NCBI GenBank assembly: GCA_017387565.1
Contig: JAFOEY010000026.1
Location: 1-64,000, forward strand
Reading direction: 5' to 3'
Length of the DNA stretch: 64,000 nt
From: Lachnospiraceae bacterium
GTDB taxonomy: Bacteria; Bacillota; Clostridia; Lachnospirales; Lachnospiraceae
Both the position numbers and the translations under genes were made by a program. Each line of letters starts with the position of its first letter. Position 1 is the first letter of the stretch. Under the pieces are notes generated by a model. The model saw nothing but the letters and a program-made list of their open reading frames with translations, ran no database searches and was not told the DNA's origin. Below are positions 36,759 through 47,490 of the stretch, piece by piece.

Positions 36759-36877
36759 ATTTATCTCCATTTTTCTTTTATTACTTTCCATATTTTATAT
36801 CTTGATTATGACACCACTTAACAAAATTTTCTATCCCAGTCACATCAAATCAAAGTACATTAAGTCAAAGTATTTCT

Positions 36878-37120
36878 TCATTCATCCTTTTTCATATTCT
36901 GAATTCCTTTTTCCTTAAAATATTCTTCTGTCTCAATTTTGTATACAATTAAACGCAGAACATAATCCGGCATTTTTCTGCGACCGGCTTCCCATTCCTC
37001 TAAAGTACGAATTGGAATTCCCATATATTCTGAAAACTCTCTTCTGTTTAATCCTGCTTTTTTCCGTATTTCTTTCATGGTATCGATTTGATTCTGTATT
37101 TCTTTTTCTCTTTCTGCCAT
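36878..37120 (-). CDS. Small HTH (XRE-like) regulator
   Basis: 80 residues from the ATG at 37120 (GGAGGGATAATA before it). The helix-turn-helix is IRKKAGLNRREFSEYMGIPI with recognition helix RTLEEWEAGRRKMP, followed by YVLRLIVYKIETEEYF. It is of the antitoxin/phage-repressor type that often binds a palindrome at its own promoter. Such a palindrome is present at 37137-37165. No toxin-like gene is adjacent. Confidence 0.85.
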   Translation of the reverse strand: MAEREKEIQNQIDTMKEIRKKAGLNRREFSEYMGIPIRTLEEWEAGRRKMPDYVLRLIVYKIETEEYFKEKGIQNMKKDE

Positions 37121-37136
37121 TATTATCCCTCCATAA

Positions 37137-37192
37137 AATAAAACCACTCTTTGAGTGGTTTTATTATAACGCTTATTTGTTATTAAATACAA
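37137..37192 (-). promoter_or_regulatory. Promoter with overlapping 13-bp palindrome (putative operator)
   Basis: On the minus strand, TTGTAT (37192-37187), an 18-base spacer and TATAAT (37168-37163). A perfect inverted repeat with 13-base arms, AATAAAACCACTC and GAGTGGTTTTATT, and a 3-base centre covers 37137-37165. It thus overlaps the end of the -10 box and the expected start of transcription. It ends 17 bases before the HTH gene start. Confidence 0.8.
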
Positions 37193-37285
37193 GTACTTTT
37201 TCTTTATCGCGGACAATAATATATCATTTTCTGTTTACACAACTTTTCATTAATTGCAAACAATATAAATTCGAAATTGCATTTT

Positions 37286-37792
37286 TTATTTATTTATAAT
37301 TTTCTTCTTAAATGAATAAAATTTATACGCATATTTACTCGTAAGAATTACGCCTAAAATGCAGCATCCTGATAAAACTCCCACACAAAATCCTTTGATA
37401 AAATCATATAATTCGGAAGGATTTGCAGGTTCCATATACAACATTATTAAATATACAACAGAAAGAATGGTTCCTGCGATAAAAATCCAATTCATTCTTT
37501 TCATAATCACTTGTTTTTCTCCATTGCTGTAATCAGCAACTTTTAATACGGTTTCCTTTAATTCTTTGTCCATTTGCTCGCTTTTCCTTTCTCCATCAAT
37601 TAATTCTCTCAATTCCACATCGTAATAATCGGATAATTCAATTAGAATATCCAAATCCGGTAAGTTACTACCTGTTTCCCATCTTGAAATGGTTCTGCGG
37701 GAAGTATTCAAATACTCCGCCAATTGCTCCTGTGTAAGATTTTTCTCTTTTCGAAGTTCTTTTAAAAAACTTCCTATTTTTTGTTGGTTCAT
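37286..37792 (-). CDS. XRE regulator with C-terminal membrane anchor
   Basis: 168 residues. An N-terminal HTH (about 5-60) has KNLTQEQLAEYLNTSRRTIS and WETGSNLPD, and two membrane segments at about 102-122 and 134-156 end the protein. Such membrane-tethered XRE proteins are common in Clostridia and may respond to envelope state. GGAGGAACAAAA precedes the ATG. Its target is unknown. The HTH gene at 36878 lies 165 bases downstream on the same strand but has its own promoter. Confidence 0.88.
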   Translation of the reverse strand: MNQQKIGSFLKELRKEKNLTQEQLAEYLNTSRRTISRWETGSNLPDLDILIELSDYYDVELRELIDGERKSEQMDKELKETVLKVADYSNGEKQVIMKRMNWIFIAGTILSVVYLIMLYMEPANPSELYDFIKGFCVGVLSGCCILGVILTSKYAYKFYSFKKKIINK

Positions 37793-37935
37793 TTTTGTTC
37801 CTCCTTGCTTAAAAGATTACATCCCACACATGATAAAGAACAGGACATAAAGCGGGCAAAATACCTGTTTTTTCATATGAGACAATAAATGTCGCATACA
37901 CATATCGTCACATGACTCATTATAACATATAAAAT

Positions 37936-37980
37936 AAAAACCTTACTGATTTTCATTTCAATAAAATCAGTAAGGTTTTT
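37936..37980 (-). terminator. Strong intrinsic terminator of the NCS2 permease gene
   Basis: Perfect 18-base arms AAAAACCTTACTGATTTT and AAAATCAGTAAGGTTTTT with a 9-base loop, 21 bases past the stop codon. It could act in both directions. Confidence 0.93.
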
Positions 37981-38001
37981 AAAATTCTATTTATTCAGTT
38001 T

Positions 38002-39345
38002 TTATAAGAAAATATATTTCAAAATAAATAATACTGCCAAAATATACATCAAAGGTTTTACGTCTTTTGCTTTTCCACCAAATACATGAAGAATTACATA
38101 AGAGATAATACCAAATGCGATACCATCTGAAATACTGTATGTCAAAGGCATTGTTAATAATGCAATATAAGCAGGAATTGCTTCAATCGGATTCTCAAAT
38201 GAGATATCTTTTACAGCCATGATCATTAAGAAACCTACAAAGATTAATGCAGGTGCTGTTGCAAAACTGGGGATTGCAATAAAAATCGGGCTTAATACGA
38301 TTGAAACTAAAAATAATAATGCAGTTACTACAGATGCAAGACCTGTTCTTGCTCCTTCAGAAACACCTGAAGAACTTTCAACGAAAGTTGTAGTAGTAGA
38401 TGTACCAAAAATTGCACCAACTGAAGTTGCGATAGAGTCAGCTAATAAAGCAGGTTTAATTCTGGGAAGTTTTCCGTCTTTATCGAGCATTTTTGCTTTA
38501 TCTGCACAACCAATTAAAGTTCCCAATGTATCAAAAATATCTACAAATAAGAATGCACACATAATTGCAAAGAAATCAAGAACATTGAAGTTAGCAAATG
38601 CTTCTGCCGTAAAACACTGACCGAATGTTTTACCAATTGCAGCAATATTAAAATCACTCCATACTGGAAGAACAGAAAGTCCTGTGTATAAACCGGTAAG
38701 CTGTGCGATAATTCCTAAAAACCATGTTGCAAAGATACCAATTAAGATTGCACCTTTTACTTTCTTTACATAAAGAATAGAAATAATTAAAAGACCGATT
38801 AATGCTAATAATGCACAAATACCAACATTTGTAAAATCATCTCTAAAATTAACAAATGTAACTAAGGTTGAATCACTGTTTACAACAATACTGCCGTTTT
38901 CAAGTCCGATAAATGCAATAAATAAACCGATACCTACAGATACACCTTTTTTTAACTGCAAAGGAATGGAATCAAAAATTGCTTCTCTGACATTTGTGAG
39001 AGAGAGTATTACGAAAATAATACCTTCTGCAAATACAGCAAATAATGCAAACTGCCATGAATAACCCATTGTACCACATACGGTAAATGCAAAATATGCA
39101 TTTAATCCAAGTCCGGGTGCTAAAGCAAATGGATAGTTGGCCATTAATGCCATACACATAGTTCCGACAAAGGAAGCAAGTGCAGTTGCGATTAAGATTG
39201 CCTGTGCATCCATTCCTGAAGCTGACAGAATAGAGGGGTTTACAGCTAAAATGTAAGCCATTGCCATAAATGTGGTAACACCACCAATGACTTCCGTTTT
39301 AACATCAGTTCCGTTTTCCTTTAATTTGAAAAACTTTTCTAACAT
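38002..39345 (-). CDS. NCS2-family purine permease (guanine/hypoxanthine type)
   Basis: 447 residues, about 12-14 membrane spans. The AzgA-like subgroup is indicated by GGVTTFMAMAYILAVNPSIL near residue 20, TALASFVGTMCMALMANYPFALAPG (cited in parts) and FVDIFDTLGTLIGCADKAKM, with GTSTTTTFVESSSGVSEGARTG (parts) near 315. It would import a purine base by proton symport. The 146-base leader lacks the conserved bases of a purine riboswitch, so regulation is not visible. GAAAGGAGAAAAGAG precedes the ATG. Confidence 0.93.
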   Translation of the reverse strand: MLEKFFKLKENGTDVKTEVIGGVTTFMAMAYILAVNPSILSASGMDAQAILIATALASFVGTMCMALMANYPFALAPGLGLNAYFAFTVCGTMGYSWQFALFAVFAEGIIFVILSLTNVREAIFDSIPLQLKKGVSVGIGLFIAFIGLENGSIVVNSDSTLVTFVNFRDDFTNVGICALLALIGLLIISILYVKKVKGAILIGIFATWFLGIIAQLTGLYTGLSVLPVWSDFNIAAIGKTFGQCFTAEAFANFNVLDFFAIMCAFLFVDIFDTLGTLIGCADKAKMLDKDGKLPRIKPALLADSIATSVGAIFGTSTTTTFVESSSGVSEGARTGLASVVTALLFLVSIVLSPIFIAIPSFATAPALIFVGFLMIMAVKDISFENPIEAIPAYIALLTMPLTYSISDGIAFGIISYVILHVFGGKAKDVKPLMYILAVLFILKYIFL

Positions 39346-39491
39346 TCTCTTTTCTCCTTTCGCATCTTAAGAATTCATTAGATTTTTATATATTGATTTT
39401 AAAAGATATAAAAAAATTTTACAACAAATTTTCCATATCTTTTTAAATCCAAAAAATTAAATCATGTAAAGGAATCATCATTTTTCTTTGA

Positions 39492-39911
39492 TTAAAGATT
39501 AATATATGAAGATAAAACAGATATAATCTTATCCACATTCTCTTCCTGATTTGGAAATTTATTTCCTACAACTTTTTTAGACATCTGAAATATTATTTTT
39601 TCTTTTTTATAGTCTTCAAAAGTCGTTTTAACATTATATTGACCAAATATATTCTTTTTTATTTTGATTTTTTTTAAGTCATTTAAATTTTTTAAAATTC
39701 CTTCGTCGCTAACTAACTGAAATTTGTAACCTACCAGTCTCTTTTTATCTGTGACTCCAATATATCCGGTAGATGTACTATTATATCTTAAAAATGTATT
39801 ATTCAAAAAAACACAATATACTGCCACTACAATTGATTCATCCGGATATAACAATTGTGAAAGCATATTATTCATTTCAATTTCATTATATTTTTTTTTA
39901 AATGAACTCAT
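39492..39911 (-). CDS. Hypothetical protein, PH-like fold suspected
   Basis: 139 residues from the ATG at 39911 (GGAGGAATA upstream). No signal or membrane segment. Alternating beta strands (IVVAVYCVFLNN, GYIGVTDKKRLVGYKF, ENVDKI at the end) and the phrase GVTDKKRLVGY resemble bacterial PH-domain proteins in which a strand reads as tolerant of new substrates. The family is not recognised. It lies between gyrA and the NCS2 gene. Confidence 0.6.
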   Translation of the reverse strand: MSSFKKKYNEIEMNNMLSQLLYPDESIVVAVYCVFLNNTFLRYNSTSTGYIGVTDKKRLVGYKFQLVSDEGILKNLNDLKKIKIKKNIFGQYNVKTTFEDYKKEKIIFQMSKKVVGNKFPNQEENVDKIISVLSSYINL

Positions 39912-40013
39912 TATTCTTCCTCCGAATATAATCAATAATTTTAAACTTCCAAGATTTTTAAATAATATAGATTACTTTTCACTCTTTATCTTTAATATCA
40001 TAATATAAGGTAA

Positions 40014-40041
40014 AAATGCTGTCGCTTTTGCGACAGCATTT
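40014..40041 (-). terminator. Intrinsic terminator of gyrA
   Basis: Perfect 12-base arms AAATGCTGTCGC and GCGACAGCATTT with a 4-base loop, followed by T on the minus strand, 4 bases past the gyrA stop. It marks the end of the dnaA-gyrA side of the origin. Confidence 0.93.
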
Positions 40042-40044
40042 ATT

Positions 40045-42585
40045 TTATAACTCATCTGTTTCTTCTGTATCAGATTCGGAATTTTCTATTTCAGAATTTA
40101 ATTCCTCATCAAGCTCATCCATTTCATTACCAAATTTTTCTCTTACTTTGGCAACTTTGGCAATCTTAACATTTTCATCAAGATTCATAAGTTTGACGCC
40201 GGATGCATTTCTTCCCTGCGTAGAAACATCTTTCATGGAAATCTGAATAATAATACCTGCATCTGTAATCATCATAATTTCATGATCATCATTAACAGCC
40301 TTAATTCCAACAACATCACCTGATTTTTCTACAATCTTGTAACATCTGATACCCTTACCGCCACGTTTCTGAACATGGAATTCTGAAAGAGGTGTCTTTT
40401 TACCATAGCCTTTTTCGGATACAACCAATAATTTTTCACCTTGTGTATCCAACTGCATACCAACGATTTCATCATCTTTACTTAAATTCATACCAATAAC
40501 GCCCATAGTATTTCTGCCGGTTACACGTACATCGGTCTCTTTAAAGCATATACAAATACCTTTTTTGGTTACCAGATAAATGATATTGTCCGCAGTTGTG
40601 GTCTTTACTTCAATTAATTCGTCATCTTCACGGATATTCATTGCAATCAGACCACTCTTACGCATATTTTTGTAATCTTCCAACGTTGTCTTCTTAATGA
40701 TACCTTTTTTGGTTACCATTAAAACATTTTTAGAATAATCTTCTTCGCTAATCGGTATCACCGCTGAGATTTTTTCTCCCGGATTAAGTTGTAAAAGATT
40801 AATGATAGCTGTTCCTCTTGCAGTTCTTCCTGCCTCCGGAATCTGATAAGCTTTCATATGATATACACGTCCGAAATTCGTAAAGAACATGACATAATTG
40901 TGCGTATTGGTCATTAAAAGATTTTCAATCACATCATCTTCAATTGTCTGCATTCCTTTAATTCCACGACCACCGCGATGCTGAACCTTAAAGTTGTCGA
41001 CTGTCATTCTCTTAATATAACCTAAGCTTGTCATGGCAATTACGGTATTTCCTCTTGGAATTAAATCTTCCATGGAAATATCGTATTCATCATATCCAAT
41101 CTTACTTCTACGGTCATCACCGAATTTTTCGGCAATTATTGTAATTTCATCCTTGATAACACCTAATAAAATCTTTTCATCTGCCAGAATGGATTTTAAA
41201 TAAGCAATTCTTTCCAATAATTCTTTATGCTCATTTTCAAGTTTTTCTCTTTCCAGACCGGTCAGAGCACGCAGACGCATATCGACAATTGCCTGAGCCT
41301 GTGCTTCTGATAATTCAAATCTTTCAATTAAAGCTTCTTTGGCTGCCTGTGTATTTGCACTGTTTCTGATAATTTTAATTACTTCATCAATATTATCAAG
41401 AGCGATCAATAAACCTTGTAAGATATGATCTCTTTCTTCGGCTTTATTTAAATCAAATTTTGTTCTTCTGGTTACAACTTCTTCCTGATGTTTCAGATAG
41501 TAAGTCAGCATATCCAAAAGATTTAATACTTTCGGTTCATTGTTAACCAAAGCTAACATAATAACACCGAATGTATCCTGTAACTGTGTATGTTTGTATA
41601 ACTGATTTAAAATGACATTGGCATTTACATCTTTACGAAGTTCTATTACAATACGCATACCTTCACGGTTTGATTCATCTCGTAAATCAGTAATTCCGTC
41701 TATTTTTTTCAGTTTAACAAGCTCTGCAATTTTTAAAATCAGATTGGCTTTGTTTACTAAATAAGGAAGCTCGGTAACGATAATTCTGTTTTTACCGTTT
41801 TCCATAGTTTCAATATTGGTAACCGCACGAACTCTTACTTTTCCGCGGCCGGTACGATATGCTTCCTCACATCCGGCAGTTCCTAAAATAACTCCTCCGG
41901 TAGGAAAATCGGGAGCTTTTACAATTTCCAAAATTTCTTCAATTTCGGTTGCTCTGTCTTCTTCGATACGATTATCAATAATTTTTACAACGGCAGCAAC
42001 CACTTCTCTTAAATTATGAGGTGGAATATTGGTTGCCATACCTACTGCAATACCGGTCGTACCGTTAACCAATAAGTTGGGATAACGGCTCGGTAAAACT
42101 GCAGGTTCTTTTTCGGTTTCATCAAAGTTTGGAACAAAATCAACGGTATCTTTATTTATATCAGCTAAAAGTTCCATAGAAATTTTTGAAAGTCTTGCTT
42201 CGGTATAACGCATCGCAGCAGCACCGTCGCCATCCACCGAACCAAAGTTACCATGTCCGTCAACTAATGGATAACGGAAAGACCATTCCTGTGCCATATT
42301 TACCAATGCACCATAAATGGAACTATCACCATGAGGATGATATTTACCCATGGTATCACCGACAATACGTGCACTTTTTCGATGTGGTTTATCAGGTCCG
42401 TTATTTAATTCAACCATGGAATAAAGAACTCTTCGCTGAACCGGTTTTAAACCGTCACGAACATCCGGAAGCGCTCTGGATGCAATTACGCTCATGGCGT
42501 AATCGATGTAAGAGGTTTCCATTGTCTTCTTTAAATCAACATGTTTGACTTTATCATATTCCTTATCAAAAATCTGATCGTCCAT
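40045..42585 (-). CDS. gyrA: DNA gyrase subunit A
   Basis: 846 residues. Breaks and rejoins DNA in gyrase (A2B2) to introduce negative supercoils. The catalytic tyrosine is in [13 protein letters not shown] (near 121), and the C-terminal half has the blades of the DNA-wrapping beta-pinwheel. A GyrA-box-like RGGRGIKG ([12 protein letters not shown]) marks it as GyrA, not ParC. The quinolone pocket reads [13 protein letters not shown], that is Ser at the Ser83 equivalent but Gly at the Asp87 equivalent. The tail is acidic ([11 protein letters not shown]). GGGAGAAAAAA supports the ATG at 42585. A structured element separates it from gyrB. Confidence 0.97.
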   Translation of the reverse strand: MDDQIFDKEYDKVKHVDLKKTMETSYIDYAMSVIASRALPDVRDGLKPVQRRVLYSMVELNNGPDKPHRKSARIVGDTMGKYHPHGDSSIYGALVNMAQEWSFRYPLVDGHGNFGSVDGDGAAAMRYTEARLSKISMELLADINKDTVDFVPNFDETEKEPAVLPSRYPNLLVNGTTGIAVGMATNIPPHNLREVVAAVVKIIDNRIEEDRATEIEEILEIVKAPDFPTGGVILGTAGCEEAYRTGRGKVRVRAVTNIETMENGKNRIIVTELPYLVNKANLILKIAELVKLKKIDGITDLRDESNREGMRIVIELRKDVNANVILNQLYKHTQLQDTFGVIMLALVNNEPKVLNLLDMLTYYLKHQEEVVTRRTKFDLNKAEERDHILQGLLIALDNIDEVIKIIRNSANTQAAKEALIERFELSEAQAQAIVDMRLRALTGLEREKLENEHKELLERIAYLKSILADEKILLGVIKDEITIIAEKFGDDRRSKIGYDEYDISMEDLIPRGNTVIAMTSLGYIKRMTVDNFKVQHRGGRGIKGMQTIEDDVIENLLMTNTHNYVMFFTNFGRVYHMKAYQIPEAGRTARGTAIINLLQLNPGEKISAVIPISEEDYSKNVLMVTKKGIIKKTTLEDYKNMRKSGLIAMNIREDDELIEVKTTTADNIIYLVTKKGICICFKETDVRVTGRNTMGVIGMNLSKDDEIVGMQLDTQGEKLLVVSEKGYGKKTPLSEFHVQKRGGKGIRCYKIVEKSGDVVGIKAVNDDHEIMMITDAGIIIQISMKDVSTQGRNASGVKLMNLDENVKIAKVAKVREKFGNEMDELDEELNSEIENSESDTEETDEL

Positions 42586-42612
42586 TTTTTTCTCCCTATT
42601 ATTAACGCTAGT

Positions 42613-42733
42613 AACCATGCCATTCATAAATGCTTCGCATTTATTTCATGGGCGCTACGCGCCATATATAAACTCATAAATATAAAAATTGTCATAAATG
42701 ACATTTTTATATTTACTTCGTTTATGCATGGTT
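42613..42733. repeat. Multi-hairpin element between gyrB and gyrA with terminal inverted repeats
   Basis: The 121 bases are bounded by AACCATGC (42613-42620) and GCATGGTT (42726-42733). Inside are nested hairpins: ATAAATGC-TTC-GCATTTAT, GGCGC-TAC-GCGCC, and a long ATAAATATAAAAAT(TGTCA)/TGACATTTTTATATTTA stem. This is far more structure than an ordinary 150-base intergenic gap and looks like a miniature inverted-repeat element. The right end stops 3 bases from the gyrB stop codon. Confidence 0.75.
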
Positions 42734-42735
42734 TG

Positions 42736-44676
<1,941 letters not shown>

Positions 44677-44703
44677 TTACTCCTTATAATTTGATGAAAA
44701 TGA

Positions 44704-45789
44704 TCAATTTTCACTTTCAATTGCACCATTTACAACTCGAAATACTTTATTAATTTCAAAACGGTTATTTACAAATTCATCCAATCCCGTACAAGTAATG
44801 ATTGTCTGAATATCACCAATGCTTTTTAACAGATAATTTTGTCTGTTACTGTCAAGCTCACTCAATACATCATCCAGTAATAAAACAGGAGTATCTTTTG
44901 TGATCTGTTTTACCAGTTCAATCTCTGCTAACTTTAATGAGAGAGCAGCAGTACGCTGCTGACCCTGCGAACCGAATTTTCTGATATCAACTCCATTTAC
45001 AATAAAAGAAAAATCATCTCTGTGAGGACCTACTCCCGTAAATTTTGACTTGATATCTTTATCCATATTTTTGGATAAATTCTTTTCAAAATCTTCGCAG
45101 CTCGTATCAGGTTCATATACAACCAAAAGATTTTCTCTGCCGCCTGATAAATTAAAATGAATTTCTTTTATAATTTCATTTAATTTATCCACAAATTTAT
45201 ATCTTGCCTGAATAATCTGATTTCCATAGGTTACAAGCTGATTATCCCAAATTGTAATCGTATCTTTTAATTCTGGATTAAAGTAAAAGTCTTTTAAAAG
45301 TTTATTTCTCTGGTTGATGATCTTATTATATTGATTCAGATTATAAAGATAATATTTGTCTAACTGACATAATTCCATATCCACAAAACTTCTTCTGTTG
45401 GCCGGACCGCTCTTTATAATTGATAAATCTTCGGGAGAAAAAAACACGACATTAATAAGCCCCAGTAATTCAGCGGCTTTTTTTAACTTCTGACCGTTGA
45501 TTGCAATTCCCTTAGATTTATTTTTTCTAAGATGCATATCAACTCTGTATTCCATATTGCCTTTTAACAAAAAAGTTTTAATATGTGCTTCTTCTTTATC
45601 GAAATGAATGATATCTTTATCTTTACTTCCTTTATGGGATTTTGTAGTGGAAGAAACATAAATGGCTTCTAATACATTTGTCTTTCCCTGTGCATTGTCA
45701 CCATATAAAATATTTGTTCCATAATCAAAATTTAAAGACAAAGAATCATAATTTCTGAAATTTTCCAATTCCAATGATTTTATAATCAT
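44704..45789 (-). CDS. recF: Recombination/replication repair protein RecF
   Basis: 361 residues. SMC-like ATPase that helps load RecA at gaps. Walker A GDNAQGKTNVLEAIY (about 29-43), the signature region FGSQGQQRTAALSLKLAE and Walker B PVLLLDDVLSELD (about 305-317) are all present. The ATG follows CCGGAGAAGAAA and lies 14 bases past the S4-domain gene. Confidence 0.97.
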   Translation of the reverse strand: MIIKSLELENFRNYDSLSLNFDYGTNILYGDNAQGKTNVLEAIYVSSTTKSHKGSKDKDIIHFDKEEAHIKTFLLKGNMEYRVDMHLRKNKSKGIAINGQKLKKAAELLGLINVVFFSPEDLSIIKSGPANRRSFVDMELCQLDKYYLYNLNQYNKIINQRNKLLKDFYFNPELKDTITIWDNQLVTYGNQIIQARYKFVDKLNEIIKEIHFNLSGGRENLLVVYEPDTSCEDFEKNLSKNMDKDIKSKFTGVGPHRDDFSFIVNGVDIRKFGSQGQQRTAALSLKLAEIELVKQITKDTPVLLLDDVLSELDSNRQNYLLKSIGDIQTIITCTGLDEFVNNRFEINKVFRVVNGAIESEN

Positions 45790-45803
45790 TTTCTTCTCCG
45801 GTA

Positions 45804-46016
45804 CTAATTTGAAATCATAATTGTTTCTCCTTCAAAAGAAACAATATCTCCACTATATAATTTTTTTCCACGCTGCAATTCGGTATTGCCGTTTACTAAA
45901 ACAAGACCATCCTGAATTGCATACTTTGCATCTACGCCGTTTTCAACCAGACCGGCTGCCTTTAAAGCCTGTCCGAGTTTGATATAATCATCTCTTAGTT
46001 TTATTGTGTGAACCAT
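45804..46016 (-). CDS. yaaA: S4-domain RNA-binding protein (YaaA-like)
   Basis: 70 residues made of one S4 domain: IKLGQALKAAGLVENGVDAK, then VLVNGNTELQRGKKLYSGDIV. Found between dnaN and recF in most Firmicutes. B. subtilis YaaA is linked to ribosome assembly, so an RNA or ribosomal role is likely. The ATG at 46016 has GGAG six bases before it; an ATG four codons upstream overlaps that site. Confidence 0.93.
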   Translation of the reverse strand: MVHTIKLRDDYIKLGQALKAAGLVENGVDAKYAIQDGLVLVNGNTELQRGKKLYSGDIVSFEGETIMISN

Positions 46017-46055
46017 ATTTTTCTCCATAAACTAAAATTCTGAATAAAAATCTAA

Positions 46056-47159
46056 TCAGGCTGTAAAGTTTACAGGTAAAATCAAATATAAATAACTTGA
46101 TTCAGAATCTCTGATAATACATGGAGCTTTTGGATTTACCATATAAATATCAATTTCTTCATCATCAATAACCTTTAAGGCATCCATTAAAAATTTTGGA
46201 TTAAATCCAATCATGATATCTTTTCCCTCTTTTTCGATATCAATATTTTCATCCATGGAACCTAATGTGGATTTGATTTTTAATTCAATATTATTATCGG
46301 TAATACTCATAATAATCGGTTTTTTATCTCCCTCTTTTACAAGAAGAGTACCACGATCTATACTTTCAAATAATTCTCTTTTATTGATGGTTATCTTTGT
46401 TTCATAATCATTGGATAACATCTGGTCAATTTTAAAATATTCACCTTCAATTAATCTTGATAAAACGATTGTATCATCAAACTCAAATAAAATATGTCTG
46501 TCTGTAAAATAAATTGTTACATCCTTATCTGCTTCTCCGGTTAAAATCTTGCTAATTTCATTTAATGCTTTTCCCGGAACTACAACTTTAATAGAATCAT
46601 AATTTTCTTTTAATTCAATATTTCTCAAAGAAATACGATGACCATCCAAAGATACTACTTTCAGCATATTATCTTTTACTTCAAATAATTCACCTGTCAT
46701 CAATTTGTTATTTTCGTTTAATGAGATTGAGAATATCGTCTGTCTGATAATTTCTTTTAATGTAAACTGACTGATTACAATGCTTTTATTTCTTTCAATC
46801 TTTGGAAGATAAGAAAAATCTTCTCCACTTTTTCCTACAATATCAAATTTGGATTTTTCACATGTAATCGTAGTAGCTAAATTAGAATTGGTTTCAATGG
46901 TAATCAGATTGTTTGGAAGTTTACGTACAATTTCTAAAAATATTTTTGCATTTAAAGCAATAATACCTTTCTCTAAAATGTCACCTTCAATAATTGTTTC
47001 AATTCCAAGCTCCATGTCATTGGCAGTTAATTTAATTTCTCCGTTAGAAGCATCAATTAAAATACATTCTAAAATAGGCATGGTTGTTTTTGCAGGAACT
47101 GCTTTACTAACAATTTGAACTCCATTTAAGAGATTGGATTTTTTACAGATTATTTTCAT
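46056..47159 (-). CDS. dnaN: DNA polymerase III beta sliding clamp
   Basis: 367 residues in three topologically alike clamp domains. The N-terminus MKIICKKSNLLNGVQIVSKAV and the C-terminal PCIIRDSESSYLYLILPVNF are typical, including the (L/M)P(V)-type end that forms the client-peptide pocket. It forms a ring around DNA to tether the polymerase. AAGGAAG lies 11 bases before the ATG at 47159. A DnaA-type box (TTATACACA on the minus strand, 47162-47170) overlaps its leader, so DnaA may influence its expression. Confidence 0.97.
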   Translation of the reverse strand: MKIICKKSNLLNGVQIVSKAVPAKTTMPILECILIDASNGEIKLTANDMELGIETIIEGDILEKGIIALNAKIFLEIVRKLPNNLITIETNSNLATTITCEKSKFDIVGKSGEDFSYLPKIERNKSIVISQFTLKEIIRQTIFSISLNENNKLMTGELFEVKDNMLKVVSLDGHRISLRNIELKENYDSIKVVVPGKALNEISKILTGEADKDVTIYFTDRHILFEFDDTIVLSRLIEGEYFKIDQMLSNDYETKITINKRELFESIDRGTLLVKEGDKKPIIMSITDNNIELKIKSTLGSMDENIDIEKEGKDIMIGFNPKFLMDALKVIDDEEIDIYMVNPKAPCIIRDSESSYLYLILPVNFTA

Positions 47160-47490
47160 TATGTGTATAACTTCCTTTCCAAAAATAATATGAAAAAACA
47201 ATACGCGTACGCGTTGTTAAATAATTAATTTAAAATGATGAATCATTGTATTAATAATAAGGACTGTGGATATGTCCATAACCTAGACTATTATACCATT
47301 TTTATGCTTAAAAAGCTATGAATAAGTGTGTGTGTAAGTAATTTTTTTCATGTGTAATAGTTTTATTTTTGTGGATGAAAAATTTAAGCTAAATCAATGG
47401 ATGATTAATTTAATTATTAAAATTCAAAATAATTCATGAGAGATTTGTTTAAAAATAGTAATTATAATCTTTTATCCACATAAATCCACA
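47160..47490. other. dnaA-dnaN intergenic part of oriC
   Basis: 331 AT-rich bases without a gene. DnaA-box-like sites: TTATCCACA at 47472-47480 (exact), AAATCCACA at 47482-47490, TGTGGATAT at 47265-47273, TGTGGATGA at 47370-47378 and TGTGTATAA at 47162-47170. The exact box and its neighbour abut the dnaA stop codon. In Bacillus-type origins one box cluster lies here and the other upstream of dnaA. Confidence 0.85.

Noticed and set aside
36878..37792. Toxin-antitoxin pair
   Set aside because: Both genes encode HTH proteins (one membrane-anchored) with separate upstream regions; no toxin-like fold is visible.
39346..39491. Purine riboswitch upstream of the NCS2 permease
   Set aside because: The leader is A/T-rich and lacks the conserved loop bases and P1 stem of the purine aptamer.
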